Assembly: GCA_017619675.1 (NCBI GenBank)
Contig: JAFZRX010000005.1
Coordinates: forward strand, 1-64,000
Direction of reading: 5' to 3'
From: Bacteroidales bacterium
GTDB lineage: Bacteria; Bacteroidota; Bacteroidia; Bacteroidales; UBA932
Length of the DNA stretch: 64,000 nt
Positions 37,310 to 46,704 of the stretch are shown in pieces. The position numbers were made by a program, and so were the translations under genes. Each line of letters begins with the position of its first letter. Positions within the stretch are counted from its first letter, which is position 1. The notes below the pieces were generated by a model, which was not told the origin of the DNA, searched no databases, and saw nothing but the letters and a program-made list of their open reading frames with translations.

Positions 37310-37393
37310 AATGGTTAGTTAGTAGTGTATTACCTTAAAGAAGGCTAATTATGTTGGTTAGAATTATCAGCTAGGACTTAATCGTTTTAAGTC
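37285..37393 (-). ncRNA. Candidate ~110-nt small RNA
   Basis: On the minus strand a consensus promoter (37399-37428) is followed by about 110 non-coding bases ending in a strong terminator hairpin. The RNA would begin with the hairpin GACTTA/TAAGTC around an AAACGAT loop (about 37375-37393), contain a small CCTT/AAGG hairpin, and end with the 11-bp GC-rich stem at 37285-37309. No open frame of note is inside. The layout (Bacteroidota promoter, short RNA, terminator) resembles known Bacteroidales small RNAs such as the Bacteroidales-1 motif, but identity was not tested. Confidence 0.6.
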
Positions 37394-37398
37394 TGTTG

Positions 37399-37428
37399 CA
37401 AAGGTACACCTATTTTTTGATTTTGCAA
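37399..37428 (-). promoter_or_regulatory. Promoter of the small RNA candidate, inside a palindrome
   Basis: On the minus strand TGTTG (TTG at 37426-37428), 19 bases, then TACCTTTG (37399-37406). The two elements lie in the arms of a perfect 9-bp inverted repeat, TGTTGCAAA (37394-37402) and TTTGCAACA (37422-37430), which may bind a regulator. Confidence 0.75.
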
Positions 37429-37431
37429 CAC

Positions 37432-37470
37432 AAAAAACAAAAAAATCAAGAAAAATTATATTTTGATTTT
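37432..37470 (-). terminator. Possible AT-rich terminator of trmD
   Basis: On the minus strand AAAATCAA (37463-37470) pairs with TTGATTTT (37442-37449), followed by a long T-run. It overlaps the trmD stop codon. The stem has few G-C pairs, so its strength is uncertain. Confidence 0.35.
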
Positions 37471-38152
37471 AAAATTTTTTAGAAAGTAGCTCTGGCCGGA
37501 GTTCCTTTGTCCTCTGGAGCGCCTGCTCGTCCTGCCATGACTGGATTAACTTGGGATTGCCGCTTAACAGCACGTCCGGAACTTTCCAGCCGTTGAACTC
37601 CGCGGGACGGGTATAGACGGGAGGGGAGAGGAGGTCGTCCTGGAAGGAATCGCTGAGGGCGGAGGTCTCGTCCGTCAGGGCGCCGGGTATCAGGCGGACT
37701 ATGGAGTCCGCCACCACGGCGGCCGGGATCTCGCCTCCGCTCAGGACATAGTCCCCTATGGAAATCTCCCTTGTGATGAGGTGCTCGCGGATGCGGTGGT
37801 CAATTCCCTTGTAGTGTCCGCAGAGGAGAATAATGTTCTCCTTGAGTGATAGTTCGTTGGCCATTCCCTGGTTGAGGAGTTCGCCGTCAGGGGACATGTA
37901 GATGATTTCGTCATAAGTGCGTTCGGCAGTGAGTTCGTTTATCATCTTGAACACGGGTTCCACCATCATCACCATGCCGGCGTCGCCGCCGTAGCAGTAG
38001 TCGTCCACGGACTTGTGGGGCCCCAGTCCGTATTTGCGGATGTTGTGTACGTGTATCTCCACAAGGCCTTTTTTTATGGCCCTGCCAACTATTGAGTGGC
38101 TCAGCGGACTCTCCAATAATTCAGGTACGACGGTAAGTATATCTATCCTCAT
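37469..38152 (-). CDS. trmD: tRNA (guanine37-N1) methyltransferase
   Basis: TrmD methylates G37 next to the anticodon of several tRNAs, preventing frameshifts. With the start at 38152 ('[10 protein letters not shown]') it has 227 residues, the family length. An ATG 45 bases upstream would add a non-conserved hydrophobic tail and is rejected. The motif '[16 protein letters not shown]' and the SAM-binding trefoil-knot segment '[15 protein letters not shown]'/'[15 protein letters not shown]' are intact. The gene is divergent from the DUF349 gene. Confidence 0.96.
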   Translation of the reverse strand: MRIDILTVVPELLESPLSHSIVGRAIKKGLVEIHVHNIRKYGLGPHKSVDDYCYGGDAGMVMMVEPVFKMINELTAERTYDEIIYMSPDGELLNQGMANELSLKENIILLCGHYKGIDHRIREHLITREISIGDYVLSGGEIPAAVVADSIVRLIPGALTDETSALSDSFQDDLLSPPVYTRPAEFNGWKVPDVLLSGNPKLIQSWQDEQALQRTKELRPELLSKKF

Positions 38153-38241
38153 TTTGACATTAATCCTTTTGCGTAGCAAAAATAGCAAATAGTTCAAAAA
38201 TTTAGGTATATTTGTAGGCTAATACTTAATTAACATCTATT

Positions 38242-39993
38242 ATGAGTGAGAATAATATTCCTGATGTTGTAAACCAGGCATCAGATGTACTTGAAACCGT
38301 AGAAGCGGCAGTAGAACAGACAGTAGAAACGGCAACCGGCGCAGCGGAGAAGACCTTCGAGGAACTTATAGAGTCCTTCAAGGAGATATTCAGCGACGAG
38401 CAGAAGATGAAGAGGCAGAAGGAGCTGGAGGCCATCAGGACCGCATTCTACAAGAAACTAAACAAGGAAAAGACAGAAGAGAATCCTCTGACTGAAGTGG
38501 AGGAGACCTTCAAATCATTATATGAAGACTTCAAGGCCGAGCGCGCGGAATACAACAAGACGCTTGACAAGGAAAGGGGAGAGAACCTTGAGAAGAAGAA
38601 GGCTGTCCTGGAGGACCTGAAGGCCCTTGTGGAGACACAGGAGGACATCAACGCCACCTTCCCCGCATTCCGCGACATCCAGGCCCGCTGGAAAGAGATA
38701 GGTCCGGTTCCCGCCGCAAACTTCCGCGATATCAACGACACCTACCAGTACTATGTCGTTAAATTCTACGACATGGTAAAGATCAACCACGACCTGCGCG
38801 ACCTTGACTTCAAGAAGAACCTTGAGGTCAAGGAGAAATTCTGCGAGGCGGCCGAGAAGCTCGCTGAGAATCCCAACGTAGTTGAGGCATTCCGCGAGCT
38901 CCAGAAGCTGCACGAGCAGTGGAAGGAGTACGGCCCCGTGGCAAAGGAATACCGCGAGTCCATCTGGGACCGCTTCAAGGCGGCCACCGCAGTAATCAAC
39001 AAGAAGTACCAGGCCCATTTCGAGGACCTCAAGGGCGAGCAGGCGGAGAACCTCGCGGCAAAGTCAAAGCTTTGCGAGAAGGTTGAGGAGATCGCTGCCA
39101 AGGCCGAGGCCGGAGAAGTCGCTTCCAACGAGTGGAACGTCCTGGCCAGCCAGATAGAGGGCATCCAGAAAGAGTGGAAGTCAATAGGCTTTGCCTCCAA
39201 GAAGGACAACCAGAAGATCTACGACCGCTTCCGCGCAGCCTGCGACCGTTTCTACCTCAAGAAGCGCGACTTCTACGTAGACTACAAGGGCAGCATGGTT
39301 GAGAACCTGGCCAAGAAGGTGAAGATAGTTGAGCAGGCGGAGGCCCTCAAGTCCAGCACTGAGTGGAAGAAGGCAACCGACCAGTTCATCCAGCTCCAGA
39401 AGCAGTGGAAGGAGATAGGCCCGGTAGCCCACAAGAAGGGAGACCAGCTGTGGAAGCGCTTCCGCGCCGCCTGCGACGAATTCTTCGCCGAGAGGGACAA
39501 GAACGCCAAGCCGGAGAACGACTACCACTTCAACCTCAAGGCAAAGAAGAAGATCATAGAGGAGATCAACGCATATGTTCCTTCAGATGACGCCGCCGCC
39601 AACGAGGAGGCCGCAAAGGAGTTCATCCAGAAGTGGCAGGCAATAGGCTTCGTGCCTTTCAAGGAGAAAGAGAAGATTGCCGCCGCATACAAGGAGGCCT
39701 TCCAGGCCAAGTTCCCTGGCATGAACACCAGGGGAGACCGCAGGGGCGCAGGCAGGAACTTCCAGAAGGCTCCACGCTCGGAGAAAGACATCCTTATCCA
39801 GCAATACAACGAACTCCAGCAGGATATCGACACCTATGAGAACAACATAGGATTCTTTGCCATGTCCAAGAATTCAGAGCCGCTCATCAACCAGATGAGG
39901 GAAAAGATCGAGGTGGCCAAGGGAGAACTCAAGGCCCTTCAGGACAAGATCCGCCAGCTGGAGGAAGCAGAGGCCGCAAACGAACAGGAGTAG
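38242..39993 (+). CDS. DUF349 repeat coiled-coil protein
   Basis: A 583-residue, highly charged, helix-rich cytoplasmic protein with five DUF349 repeats, each with a 'W K x I/Y G' core: 'RWKEIGPVP', 'QWKEYGPVA', 'EWKSIGFAS', 'QWKEIGPVA' and 'KWQAIGFVP'. An acidic N-terminal helix (about 5-60) and a C-terminal coiled coil ('GELKALQDKIRQLEEAEA') frame them. DUF349 proteins are widespread in Bacteroidota and of unknown function. A -7 element TATATTTG lies at 38207-38214 with no good -33 partner. yidC follows after three bases. Confidence 0.85.
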   Translation: MSENNIPDVVNQASDVLETVEAAVEQTVETATGAAEKTFEELIESFKEIFSDEQKMKRQKELEAIRTAFYKKLNKEKTEENPLTEVEETFKSLYEDFKAERAEYNKTLDKERGENLEKKKAVLEDLKALVETQEDINATFPAFRDIQARWKEIGPVPAANFRDINDTYQYYVVKFYDMVKINHDLRDLDFKKNLEVKEKFCEAAEKLAENPNVVEAFRELQKLHEQWKEYGPVAKEYRESIWDRFKAATAVINKKYQAHFEDLKGEQAENLAAKSKLCEKVEEIAAKAEAGEVASNEWNVLASQIEGIQKEWKSIGFASKKDNQKIYDRFRAACDRFYLKKRDFYVDYKGSMVENLAKKVKIVEQAEALKSSTEWKKATDQFIQLQKQWKEIGPVAHKKGDQLWKRFRAACDEFFAERDKNAKPENDYHFNLKAKKKIIEEINAYVPSDDAAANEEAAKEFIQKWQAIGFVPFKEKEKIAAAYKEAFQAKFPGMNTRGDRRGAGRNFQKAPRSEKDILIQQYNELQQDIDTYENNIGFFAMSKNSEPLINQMREKIEVAKGELKALQDKIRQLEEAEAANEQE

Positions 39994-39996
39994 CGT

Positions 39997-41859
39997 ATGG
40001 ATAAAAACTCTATAGTAGGACTTATCCTCATCGCGATGGTCCTTTTCGGGTTCACCTATATCCAGAAAAGGAAATACCAGAACCAGATGGAGGCCCAGGC
40101 CGTCCAGGATTCCATAGCCCTTGCCGAATCCATCAGGAGGGGCGATGTCCCTGCGGCGGACCAGCCGGCCGTCATTCCGGACAACCAGCCGGCAGAAATC
40201 CAGGTGCCCATCTATAAGGACACCATGCTGACCATGGCCTCCGCCGCGGATGAGATGTTCTATACCCTTGAGAACGAGCTGCTCAAGGTCACCTTCACAT
40301 CAAAGGGAGCGCAGCCGTATTCCGCACAGATCAAGGGTTACACAAACTATGACAAGACTGACCTGTACCTCTTCAAGGACGGAGGCAACAAATATGAAGT
40401 GAACGTCTACACGGGAGAGTACATCAAGACATCTGACTTCAGTTTCTCCCTGGTGGAGAGTTCAGACACCAAACTTGTGTTCAGGCTTCCATTTGACGGA
40501 GGCGGATATATTGAGCAGAAGTACGAACTCCCTGCGGATTCCTATATGGTCAACAACACCCTTTCCTTTGTGGGAATGGGCTCCATCATCCCGGGCAACG
40601 TCTCCAACATAGACATTGACTTCGCCACCATAATCCCAAGGATGGAGAAGGGCTACAAGAACGAGTCCCAGTACTCCAAGCTGGACTACTATTTCAGCGG
40701 GGAGAAGAAGCCCGTTGAGATTGGCCGCGGACGCAACAACAGCAAGAGGATTGACTCCAAGCTGTCCTGGTTCGCCTTCCAGCAGCAGTTCTTCAGCTAT
40801 ATTGTCCGCGCGCATGACGAATTCGCACTGGGAGACGTCTCAATCGACTTCTTTTCACAGGATGACCCTTCACGCAACCTCATGACCTGCAAGGCGGAGA
40901 TGCGCATGGAACTCCAGCGCCAGACCCCGGACAACATAGAGATGGGCTTTGACATGTACATGGGTCCCAACCATTACCAGACCCTGCAGTCATACGACCA
41001 GAAGTATGAGAAGATAATCCCTCTGGGAGGATGGCTCGTAGGTTGGTTCACAAGGTTCGTGATCATCCCTATGTTCAACTTCTTCCACCGTTTCATTGGA
41101 AGTTACGGTCTCATCATCCTCCTGATGACCCTGGTTATCAAGCTGGTGGTGCTGCCGTTCACATACAAGTCGTTCGCATCGTCCGCCAAGATGGCCGCCC
41201 TGAGGCCGTTCATGGACAAGATAAACGCCAAGTATCCAAAGCAGGAAGACGCCATGAAGAAGCAGCAGGCCACAATGGACCTGTATAAACGGGCGGGAGT
41301 GAGTCCAATGGGAGGATGCCTCCCAACCCTCCTCACGTTCCCTATACTCTGGGCAATGTTCCGCTTCTTCCCGGCATCCATCGAGCTGCGCCAGCAGCCT
41401 TTCCTGTGGGCCAAGGACCTTTCCGCCTATGATTCCATCATAGAGTTCGGCCGCAGGATCCCCCTGCTGGGAGACCACCTCTCCCTGTTCGCCCTCCTGA
41501 TGGCGGTAGTTATGTGGGTTTACTCCAAGTACACCCTCTCCAGCCAGCCGGCAGGCGATGACCCCAGCGCCCAGAGCATGCGCTTCATGAGCCTCTGGAT
41601 GATGCCTATAATGATGTTCTTCATCTGTAACAACCTGTCATCAGCCCTCAGTTACTACTACCTGCTTTCACAGTTGATAGCGATGCTGGAGATCTGGATC
41701 ATCCGCAAGTTCATCGTGAAGCCGGAGGCCGTGGTGGCAAAGGTCAAGGCGTCGGAAGGAAAGCCTATCCCCAAGTCCAAGTTCCAGCAGAGGCTCGAGG
41801 AGGCCCAGAAGATGCAGCAGATGCAGGCCCGCAATCAATCGAACAACAAGAAGATATAA
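39997..41859 (+). CDS. yidC: Membrane protein insertase YidC
   Basis: YidC inserts and folds inner-membrane proteins, alone or with SecYEG. The 620 residues have an N-terminal membrane helix (about 5-21), a large periplasmic beta domain (to about 340) and five C-terminal helices. Conserved insertase segments include 'WGLIILLMTLVIKL'-type sequence ('YGLIILLMTLVIKLVVLPF'), 'MDLYKRAGVSPMGGCLPTLL' and 'MMPIMMFFICNNLSSALSYYY'. The tail is basic. It sits between the DUF349 gene and yggS with almost no spacing, suggesting an operon. Confidence 0.97.
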   Translation: MDKNSIVGLILIAMVLFGFTYIQKRKYQNQMEAQAVQDSIALAESIRRGDVPAADQPAVIPDNQPAEIQVPIYKDTMLTMASAADEMFYTLENELLKVTFTSKGAQPYSAQIKGYTNYDKTDLYLFKDGGNKYEVNVYTGEYIKTSDFSFSLVESSDTKLVFRLPFDGGGYIEQKYELPADSYMVNNTLSFVGMGSIIPGNVSNIDIDFATIIPRMEKGYKNESQYSKLDYYFSGEKKPVEIGRGRNNSKRIDSKLSWFAFQQQFFSYIVRAHDEFALGDVSIDFFSQDDPSRNLMTCKAEMRMELQRQTPDNIEMGFDMYMGPNHYQTLQSYDQKYEKIIPLGGWLVGWFTRFVIIPMFNFFHRFIGSYGLIILLMTLVIKLVVLPFTYKSFASSAKMAALRPFMDKINAKYPKQEDAMKKQQATMDLYKRAGVSPMGGCLPTLLTFPILWAMFRFFPASIELRQQPFLWAKDLSAYDSIIEFGRRIPLLGDHLSLFALLMAVVMWVYSKYTLSSQPAGDDPSAQSMRFMSLWMMPIMMFFICNNLSSALSYYYLLSQLIAMLEIWIIRKFIVKPEAVVAKVKASEGKPIPKSKFQQRLEEAQKMQQMQARNQSNNKKI

Positions 41860-42507
41860 TTGATAGAGAGCAACTTAAAAAATCTTTGGAAGGAACTGCC
41901 GCCGGATGTGAAATTGGTGGCAGTTTCCAAATATTACCCGGTTGAGGCCATCCAGAGGGCGTATGACGCCGGGCAGAAGGTCTTTGCCGAAAGCCGTCCC
42001 CAGGACTTCGCCGCAAAGGTCCAGGTCCTTCCAAAGGACATAGAGTGGCACTTCATAGGCCATCTCCAGACCAACAAGCTTAAACTTGTGCTTCCTTACG
42101 CCGCCCTTGTCCAGAGCGTTGATACCAGGCACCTTCTTGATGAGATCGAGAAGTGGGGCAAGGCCAATGAGCGCGTCACGGACATCCTCCTGGAAATACA
42201 CATCGGCGCGGAGCAGACAAAGCAGGGCTTCGCTGAGGAGGAGGCGCTGGAAATCCTGTTCAATGCCGACAAGTTCCCCCACGTGCGCTTCCGCGGCCTC
42301 ATGGCGATGGCCACCAACACCGAAGACGAGAGTATCATTGACGCGGACTTCGAGCGCATAGACACCTTCATGGCGTATCTCAAGGATCTTTTCCCGGAAC
42401 TGGAAGCCTTTGACCAGCTGTCCATAGGGATGTCCGGAGACTATAAGATCGCCCTGCGCCACGGTGCTACCATGGTGCGCATAGGCACCGCCATTTTCGC
42501 TGAATAA
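41860..42507 (+). CDS. YggS/PLPBP family PLP-binding protein
   Basis: A 215-residue single-domain PLP protein that helps keep pyridoxal phosphate balanced. The PLP lysine is in 'LVAVSKYYP', and 'WHFIGHLQTNK' and 'LSIGMSGDYKIALRHGATMVRIGTAIF' are family signatures. The gene begins with a TTG directly after the yidC stop codon; no in-frame ATG near the start would keep the conserved N terminus, so TTG is chosen. It is probably cotranscribed with yidC, and GH51 follows after 22 bases. Confidence 0.94.
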   Translation: MIESNLKNLWKELPPDVKLVAVSKYYPVEAIQRAYDAGQKVFAESRPQDFAAKVQVLPKDIEWHFIGHLQTNKLKLVLPYAALVQSVDTRHLLDEIEKWGKANERVTDILLEIHIGAEQTKQGFAEEEALEILFNADKFPHVRFRGLMAMATNTEDESIIDADFERIDTFMAYLKDLFPELEAFDQLSIGMSGDYKIALRHGATMVRIGTAIFAE

Positions 42508-42529
42508 ACCACATAAAATAACCTATCAT

Positions 42530-44089
42530 ATGAAAAAATTGTATGTTATACTCTTGGCTGCGTTCCTGGCATTGCCTGCAATGGCCCAGACCGCAAGGAT
42601 CAAGATAGACACAGACCGCAAGATCGGAGAGATTGACAAGAATCTCTACAGCAACTTCACCGAGCACCTTGGCCGCTGCATCTACGGCGGTATCTACGAT
42701 CCCGAGTCCTCACAGGCCGACGAGGCCGGACTCCGCAAGGACGTGCTCAAGGCCATCAAGGACCTGAACGTTTCCATTACCCGCTATCCGGGCGGAAACT
42801 TCGTTTCTAACTATCACTGGCTGGACGGCGTGGGTCCTTACCGCAAGCCCCGCCTTGAACTGGCCTGGCAGCGTCTGGAGACCAACGAGTTTGGAACCGA
42901 CGAGTTCGTGGACTTCGCCCGCAAGGTGGGCACCGAGCCTTATTTCGCCATCAACCTGGGAACCGGAACCATAGAGGAGGCCCAGTGGTGGGTTGAGTAC
43001 TGCAACATCAAGGAAGGCCCATACTATGCGGAACTGCGCCGCCAGTATGGACACGAGGAGCCCTACAACATCAAGTACTGGGGCCTTGGAAACGAGATGG
43101 ACGGAGACTGGCAGATGGGCCAGCTTTCACCCATGGACTACGCCAAGAAGGCTCGCGAGGCAGCAAAGATCATGTCCTACACTGACCCAACCATCAAGCT
43201 CATCGCTTCAGGATCATCAAACTACACCCCTGGCGCCAACCCTGACGAGTGGAACCGCACCATCCTTGACTACCTTGACGGCTTTGTAGACTACATCGCC
43301 CTGCACATGTACGTGGGCAACCAGACTAACAACTACTATGACTTCCTGGCAACCCCTCTTGTAATGGACCAGCGCACCCAACTTGTAAAGGGTATGATCC
43401 GCGAGTACAACAAGAGCGACCGCCCCATTAAGATAGCCTGGGACGAGTATAACGTATGGTACCGCGCGAGGGATGACGCAAGCGTAGTGGGCGTGCACGC
43501 CCTCGAGGAGCACTACAACCTTGAGGACGCCCTGGTAATCGCAGGTTTCCTCAACTGCTTCGTACGCAACGCAGACATAGTGAAGATGGCCAACATGGCC
43601 CAGCTGGTCAACGTCATCGCCCCTATCTTCGTGGAAGACGACAAGATGTACCTCCAGACCATCTACTATCCGCTCCAGATGTTCGCCAACAACATGAAGG
43701 GCGAGTCCCTGGACGTATACGTGGACTGCGACAAGTACAACACCTCACCTGACTTCTCACTTGGAGACAACGAGGTCAACACATCCGTTACCGACGTTCC
43801 TTACCTTGACGTTACCGCCGCACTTGACGGAGACGACCTGGTCATCTGCGTTGTTAACCGCAACAAGGACAAGGCAATCGCCACCGACATCATCTGCCAG
43901 CAGGCCAAGTTCAGCGGCCCCGTGGAGGTGTACGAGATCAACGGACCGGACATCAAGTCTGAGAACACCGTGAACAAGACCACCGTCTCCACCCAGAAGA
44001 AGGCTGACCTCAAGAATCCCGGCAACGCCAACCTGAGGTACTCCTTCCCGGCCCATTCAATCACTATGCTCAAGGGCAAGGTAAAGTAG
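42530..44089 (+). CDS. Secreted GH51 alpha-L-arabinofuranosidase (shorter type)
   Basis: A 519-residue exported GH51 enzyme (signal peptide to about residue 20, AMA-QT). It shows 'NFTEHLGRCIYGGIYDP', 'SITRYPGGNFVSNYHW', the acid/base Glu189 in 'GLGNEMDG', the nucleophile Glu306 in 'IAWDEYNVWY', and a C-terminal beta-sandwich. Unlike the GH51 at 5795 it has no carbohydrate-binding insert and matches the classic arabinofuranosidase length. It should release terminal arabinose. It precedes a serine hydrolase by seven bases, probably in one transcript. Confidence 0.95.
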   Translation: MKKLYVILLAAFLALPAMAQTARIKIDTDRKIGEIDKNLYSNFTEHLGRCIYGGIYDPESSQADEAGLRKDVLKAIKDLNVSITRYPGGNFVSNYHWLDGVGPYRKPRLELAWQRLETNEFGTDEFVDFARKVGTEPYFAINLGTGTIEEAQWWVEYCNIKEGPYYAELRRQYGHEEPYNIKYWGLGNEMDGDWQMGQLSPMDYAKKAREAAKIMSYTDPTIKLIASGSSNYTPGANPDEWNRTILDYLDGFVDYIALHMYVGNQTNNYYDFLATPLVMDQRTQLVKGMIREYNKSDRPIKIAWDEYNVWYRARDDASVVGVHALEEHYNLEDALVIAGFLNCFVRNADIVKMANMAQLVNVIAPIFVEDDKMYLQTIYYPLQMFANNMKGESLDVYVDCDKYNTSPDFSLGDNEVNTSVTDVPYLDVTAALDGDDLVICVVNRNKDKAIATDIICQQAKFSGPVEVYEINGPDIKSENTVNKTTVSTQKKADLKNPGNANLRYSFPAHSITMLKGKVK

Positions 44090-44096
44090 GACGGCC

Positions 44097-45626
44097 ATGA
44101 AAAGCATCAAGAGAATTATACTGTCAGCGGCTATGCTGCTGACAGCATTCGTTTCAGCATCCGCATACAACGACGGCATTCCTCGCAGCACGCCGGAGGC
44201 CGAGGGCGTGGATCCCCAGGTAATAACCAAGTTCTTCTCGGACCTTGACAAGAGCGGCCTTGAGGTGCACAGCATCATGATCATCCGTCACGGAAAGGTG
44301 ATAGCCGAGCACTGGTGGGCGCCCTATGCGCCGGAGTACACCCACGCGATGTATTCCTGCACAAAGACCTTCACCGCAACGGCGATAGGCTTCGCCGTAC
44401 AGGAAGGCCTGCTCAAGGTGAGCGACAAGGTCATCTCCTTCTTCCCGGACCTCCTTCCGGACGTCATCTCCGAGGATCTTGCCAACCTTACGGTTGAGCA
44501 TCTCCTCTCGATGAGCGTGGGCCACAAGTCCACCTCCTACGCAGGCTCCGGCCTCCCGCAGGTGAAATCCTTCCTTGCGGCGGAGTTCCAGTATCACCCC
44601 GGAACCCATTTCGCGTACAACATATCGGCATCGCACATGCTGTCCAACATCATCACCAGGGTGACGGGCCTTTCCATCAAGGAGTACCTTGAGCCAAGGC
44701 TTTTCGAACCCCTTGGAATCAAGGACATCGTATGGGAGATGGATGACGACGGCCACAACATGGGCAACGGAGGGTCACACCTCCGCACGTCGGACATGGC
44801 CAAGTTCGGCATCTTCCTGATGAACAAGGGCAAGTACAACGGCAAGCAGCTGCTGAACTCCGAGTGGATCGAGACGGGCACAAGGCCGCATATCTACCAG
44901 AAGGACCCTGAGGGCCCTGAGAAGGACGCCAAGGACGACGGAGGCCAGGGATACGGCTACCAGTGCTGGATGGGCCGCAACGGCTCTTACAGGGCCATCG
45001 GCGCCATGAACCAGGTTATCCTGGTGTTCCCTGACAAGGACTTCGCAGTGATATCTACCGGAGCGGTACGCGACGAGACCGGATTCAACAACCTGGTTTA
45101 CGAGATGCTCCCGGGAGTGGGGGACAAGAAACTCAAGGCCTCCAAGATCAACCTGGAACAGGAATTGGCGGGCTACGCCCTCAAGAAGCCTTTCGAGCCT
45201 ACTGTTCCACAGGCCAAGTCAGAGACCCGCAAATACCGTATGTACCAGAACAACTACGGAATAGAGAAGGTTGACTTCCGCTTTGACGCAAACGGCAACT
45301 GCCAGGTTACCTTCGAGACACCGGCAAGCAACACCAACCTTGACTTTGGCGTAACGGACTGGAAGATCCGCCAGACGGACCGCAAGATGGCCCTGGCCCG
45401 TTCTTCCTATCCCAACACCGCTGACATAACTCCTTATTACTCAGCGGGAATGTGCGCATGGACCGGCAAGGACGAACTGTCCGCCCAGTCCCTTTCATTC
45501 TTCAATGCGGGCGCGACGGAGAACTTCCGCTTTACCTTTGACGGTGACAAGCTGAAGATGGAAATCCTGGGTTCAGGAGGGCCCAACGCCGCTAACGTTG
45601 TGCTTGAAGGAGTGAATTGTAAATAG
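44097..45626 (+). CDS. Exported serine hydrolase, beta-lactamase class C fold
   Basis: A 509-residue protein with a signal peptide (to about residue 23) and a class C/S12 hydrolase domain. The active-site SxxK is at residues 87-90 ('SCTK'), with 'HFAYNISASHMLS' in the position of the second motif. Residues after about 370 form an extra beta-rich domain. Family members include esterases, D-aminopeptidases and penicillin-binding enzymes. Downstream of an arabinofuranosidase, an esterase acting on decorated glycan is possible but unproven. Its last 35 bases overlap the 3' end of the convergent lpxB. Confidence 0.88.
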   Translation: MKSIKRIILSAAMLLTAFVSASAYNDGIPRSTPEAEGVDPQVITKFFSDLDKSGLEVHSIMIIRHGKVIAEHWWAPYAPEYTHAMYSCTKTFTATAIGFAVQEGLLKVSDKVISFFPDLLPDVISEDLANLTVEHLLSMSVGHKSTSYAGSGLPQVKSFLAAEFQYHPGTHFAYNISASHMLSNIITRVTGLSIKEYLEPRLFEPLGIKDIVWEMDDDGHNMGNGGSHLRTSDMAKFGIFLMNKGKYNGKQLLNSEWIETGTRPHIYQKDPEGPEKDAKDDGGQGYGYQCWMGRNGSYRAIGAMNQVILVFPDKDFAVISTGAVRDETGFNNLVYEMLPGVGDKKLKASKINLEQELAGYALKKPFEPTVPQAKSETRKYRMYQNNYGIEKVDFRFDANGNCQVTFETPASNTNLDFGVTDWKIRQTDRKMALARSSYPNTADITPYYSAGMCAWTGKDELSAQSLSFFNAGATENFRFTFDGDKLKMEILGSGGPNAANVVLEGVNCK

Positions 45627-46704
45627 ATTCCGCTATGGCATTGGAGGCGCCGCTGCCTCCAAGGGCCTGGCGGATGGCGGCGTAGTCCGCGAGCATCTGC
45701 GAGCGGCGCTCGCCTGGAGCCGAGATGGCCCTTATCTCAGCGGCGACATTGTCTGAAGTGAAGTCTTCTTGGATCAGTTCCTTGAAGACTTCCTTGTCTA
45801 ATATGAGGTTGCCAAGGGAGATGTACTTGATGTGGTCCATCACCCTGAGGATATACCTGGCTACGAATGCGGTGAGCTTTGAGGTGCTCCAGCAGACTAC
45901 CTGCGGGGTGCCTATCAGGGCCGCCTCCAGCGAGGCCGTTCCTGAATTGATGATTGCCGCCTGCGCGTACTTGAGGATATCGTACGTGCGCCCGAAGATC
46001 AGTTCCACGTTGGTGCGGTTGCCGATGAACTGCTTATAGTCCTCTACGGGGCGTGACGGAGCTCCGGCAATCACGACCTTGCAGCCAAGTTTGTCAGCGA
46101 CCTCCATGCATACGGGCATCATTCGCCTGACCTCTCCCTTGCGGGAACCGGGCAGAAGGGCTATGTAAGGGGTATGGCTGGCAGGGGAGTACCTATGCTC
46201 GTCCACTGCGTCCAGCAGGGGATTGCCCTTGTAGATGAAGTCCACCCCGGCCTTCTGGAAATACGGGATCTCGAACGGGAACACTATGTACAGTTTGTCC
46301 ACGTATTTCTTCAGTTTGCGGTTGCGTCCCTCGCGCGAAGCCCAGGTCTTGGGTGCTATGTAATAGTAGACCTTGAAGCCTTTATTATGGGCGAATTCCG
46401 CGATCCTGAAGTTGAATCCGGGGTAGTCTATCAGGATTACCACGTCCGGCTTCCATTCCAGGATGTCTTTCTTGCATAAGCGGATGTTGCCAAGGAGCTT
46501 GCCCGCCTTGCCCAGGACGTCAGTCAGTCCCATGACCGCGCCGTCATTGTAGTGGCGGACGGGGCGCTCCCCGCAGGCGGCGGACATCAGGTCTCCACCC
46601 CAGAAGCGGAACGCCGCCTGCGGGTCACGGGCCCTGAGCCCCTTTATGAGATTGCTTCCGTGAAGGTCTCCGGAAGCCTCGCCTGCAATAATATAGTACT
46701 TCAT
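45592..46704 (-). CDS. lpxB: Lipid-A-disaccharide synthase
   Basis: LpxB (GT19) joins UDP-diacylglucosamine and lipid X in lipid A synthesis at the inner membrane. At 370 residues the length is normal. 'IIAGEASGDLHGSNLIKGL', 'VVILIDYPGFNFRIAEFA' and 'YYIAPKTWASREGR' are conserved, as is the UDP-binding 'NSGTASLEAALIGTPQVV'. It directly follows surE. Its 3' end overlaps the convergent serine hydrolase gene by 35 bases. Confidence 0.96.
   Translation of the reverse strand: MKYYIIAGEASGDLHGSNLIKGLRARDPQAAFRFWGGDLMSAACGERPVRHYNDGAVMGLTDVLGKAGKLLGNIRLCKKDILEWKPDVVILIDYPGFNFRIAEFAHNKGFKVYYYIAPKTWASREGRNRKLKKYVDKLYIVFPFEIPYFQKAGVDFIYKGNPLLDAVDEHRYSPASHTPYIALLPGSRKGEVRRMMPVCMEVADKLGCKVVIAGAPSRPVEDYKQFIGNRTNVELIFGRTYDILKYAQAAIINSGTASLEAALIGTPQVVCWSTSKLTAFVARYILRVMDHIKYISLGNLILDKEVFKELIQEDFTSDNVAAEIRAISAPGERRSQMLADYAAIRQALGGSGASNAIAESIYNSLLQAQR

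Noticed and set aside
38153-38197. Earlier ATG for trmD
   Set aside because: It adds a 15-residue hydrophobic tail absent from TrmD; '[10 protein letters not shown]' at 38152 is the conserved start.
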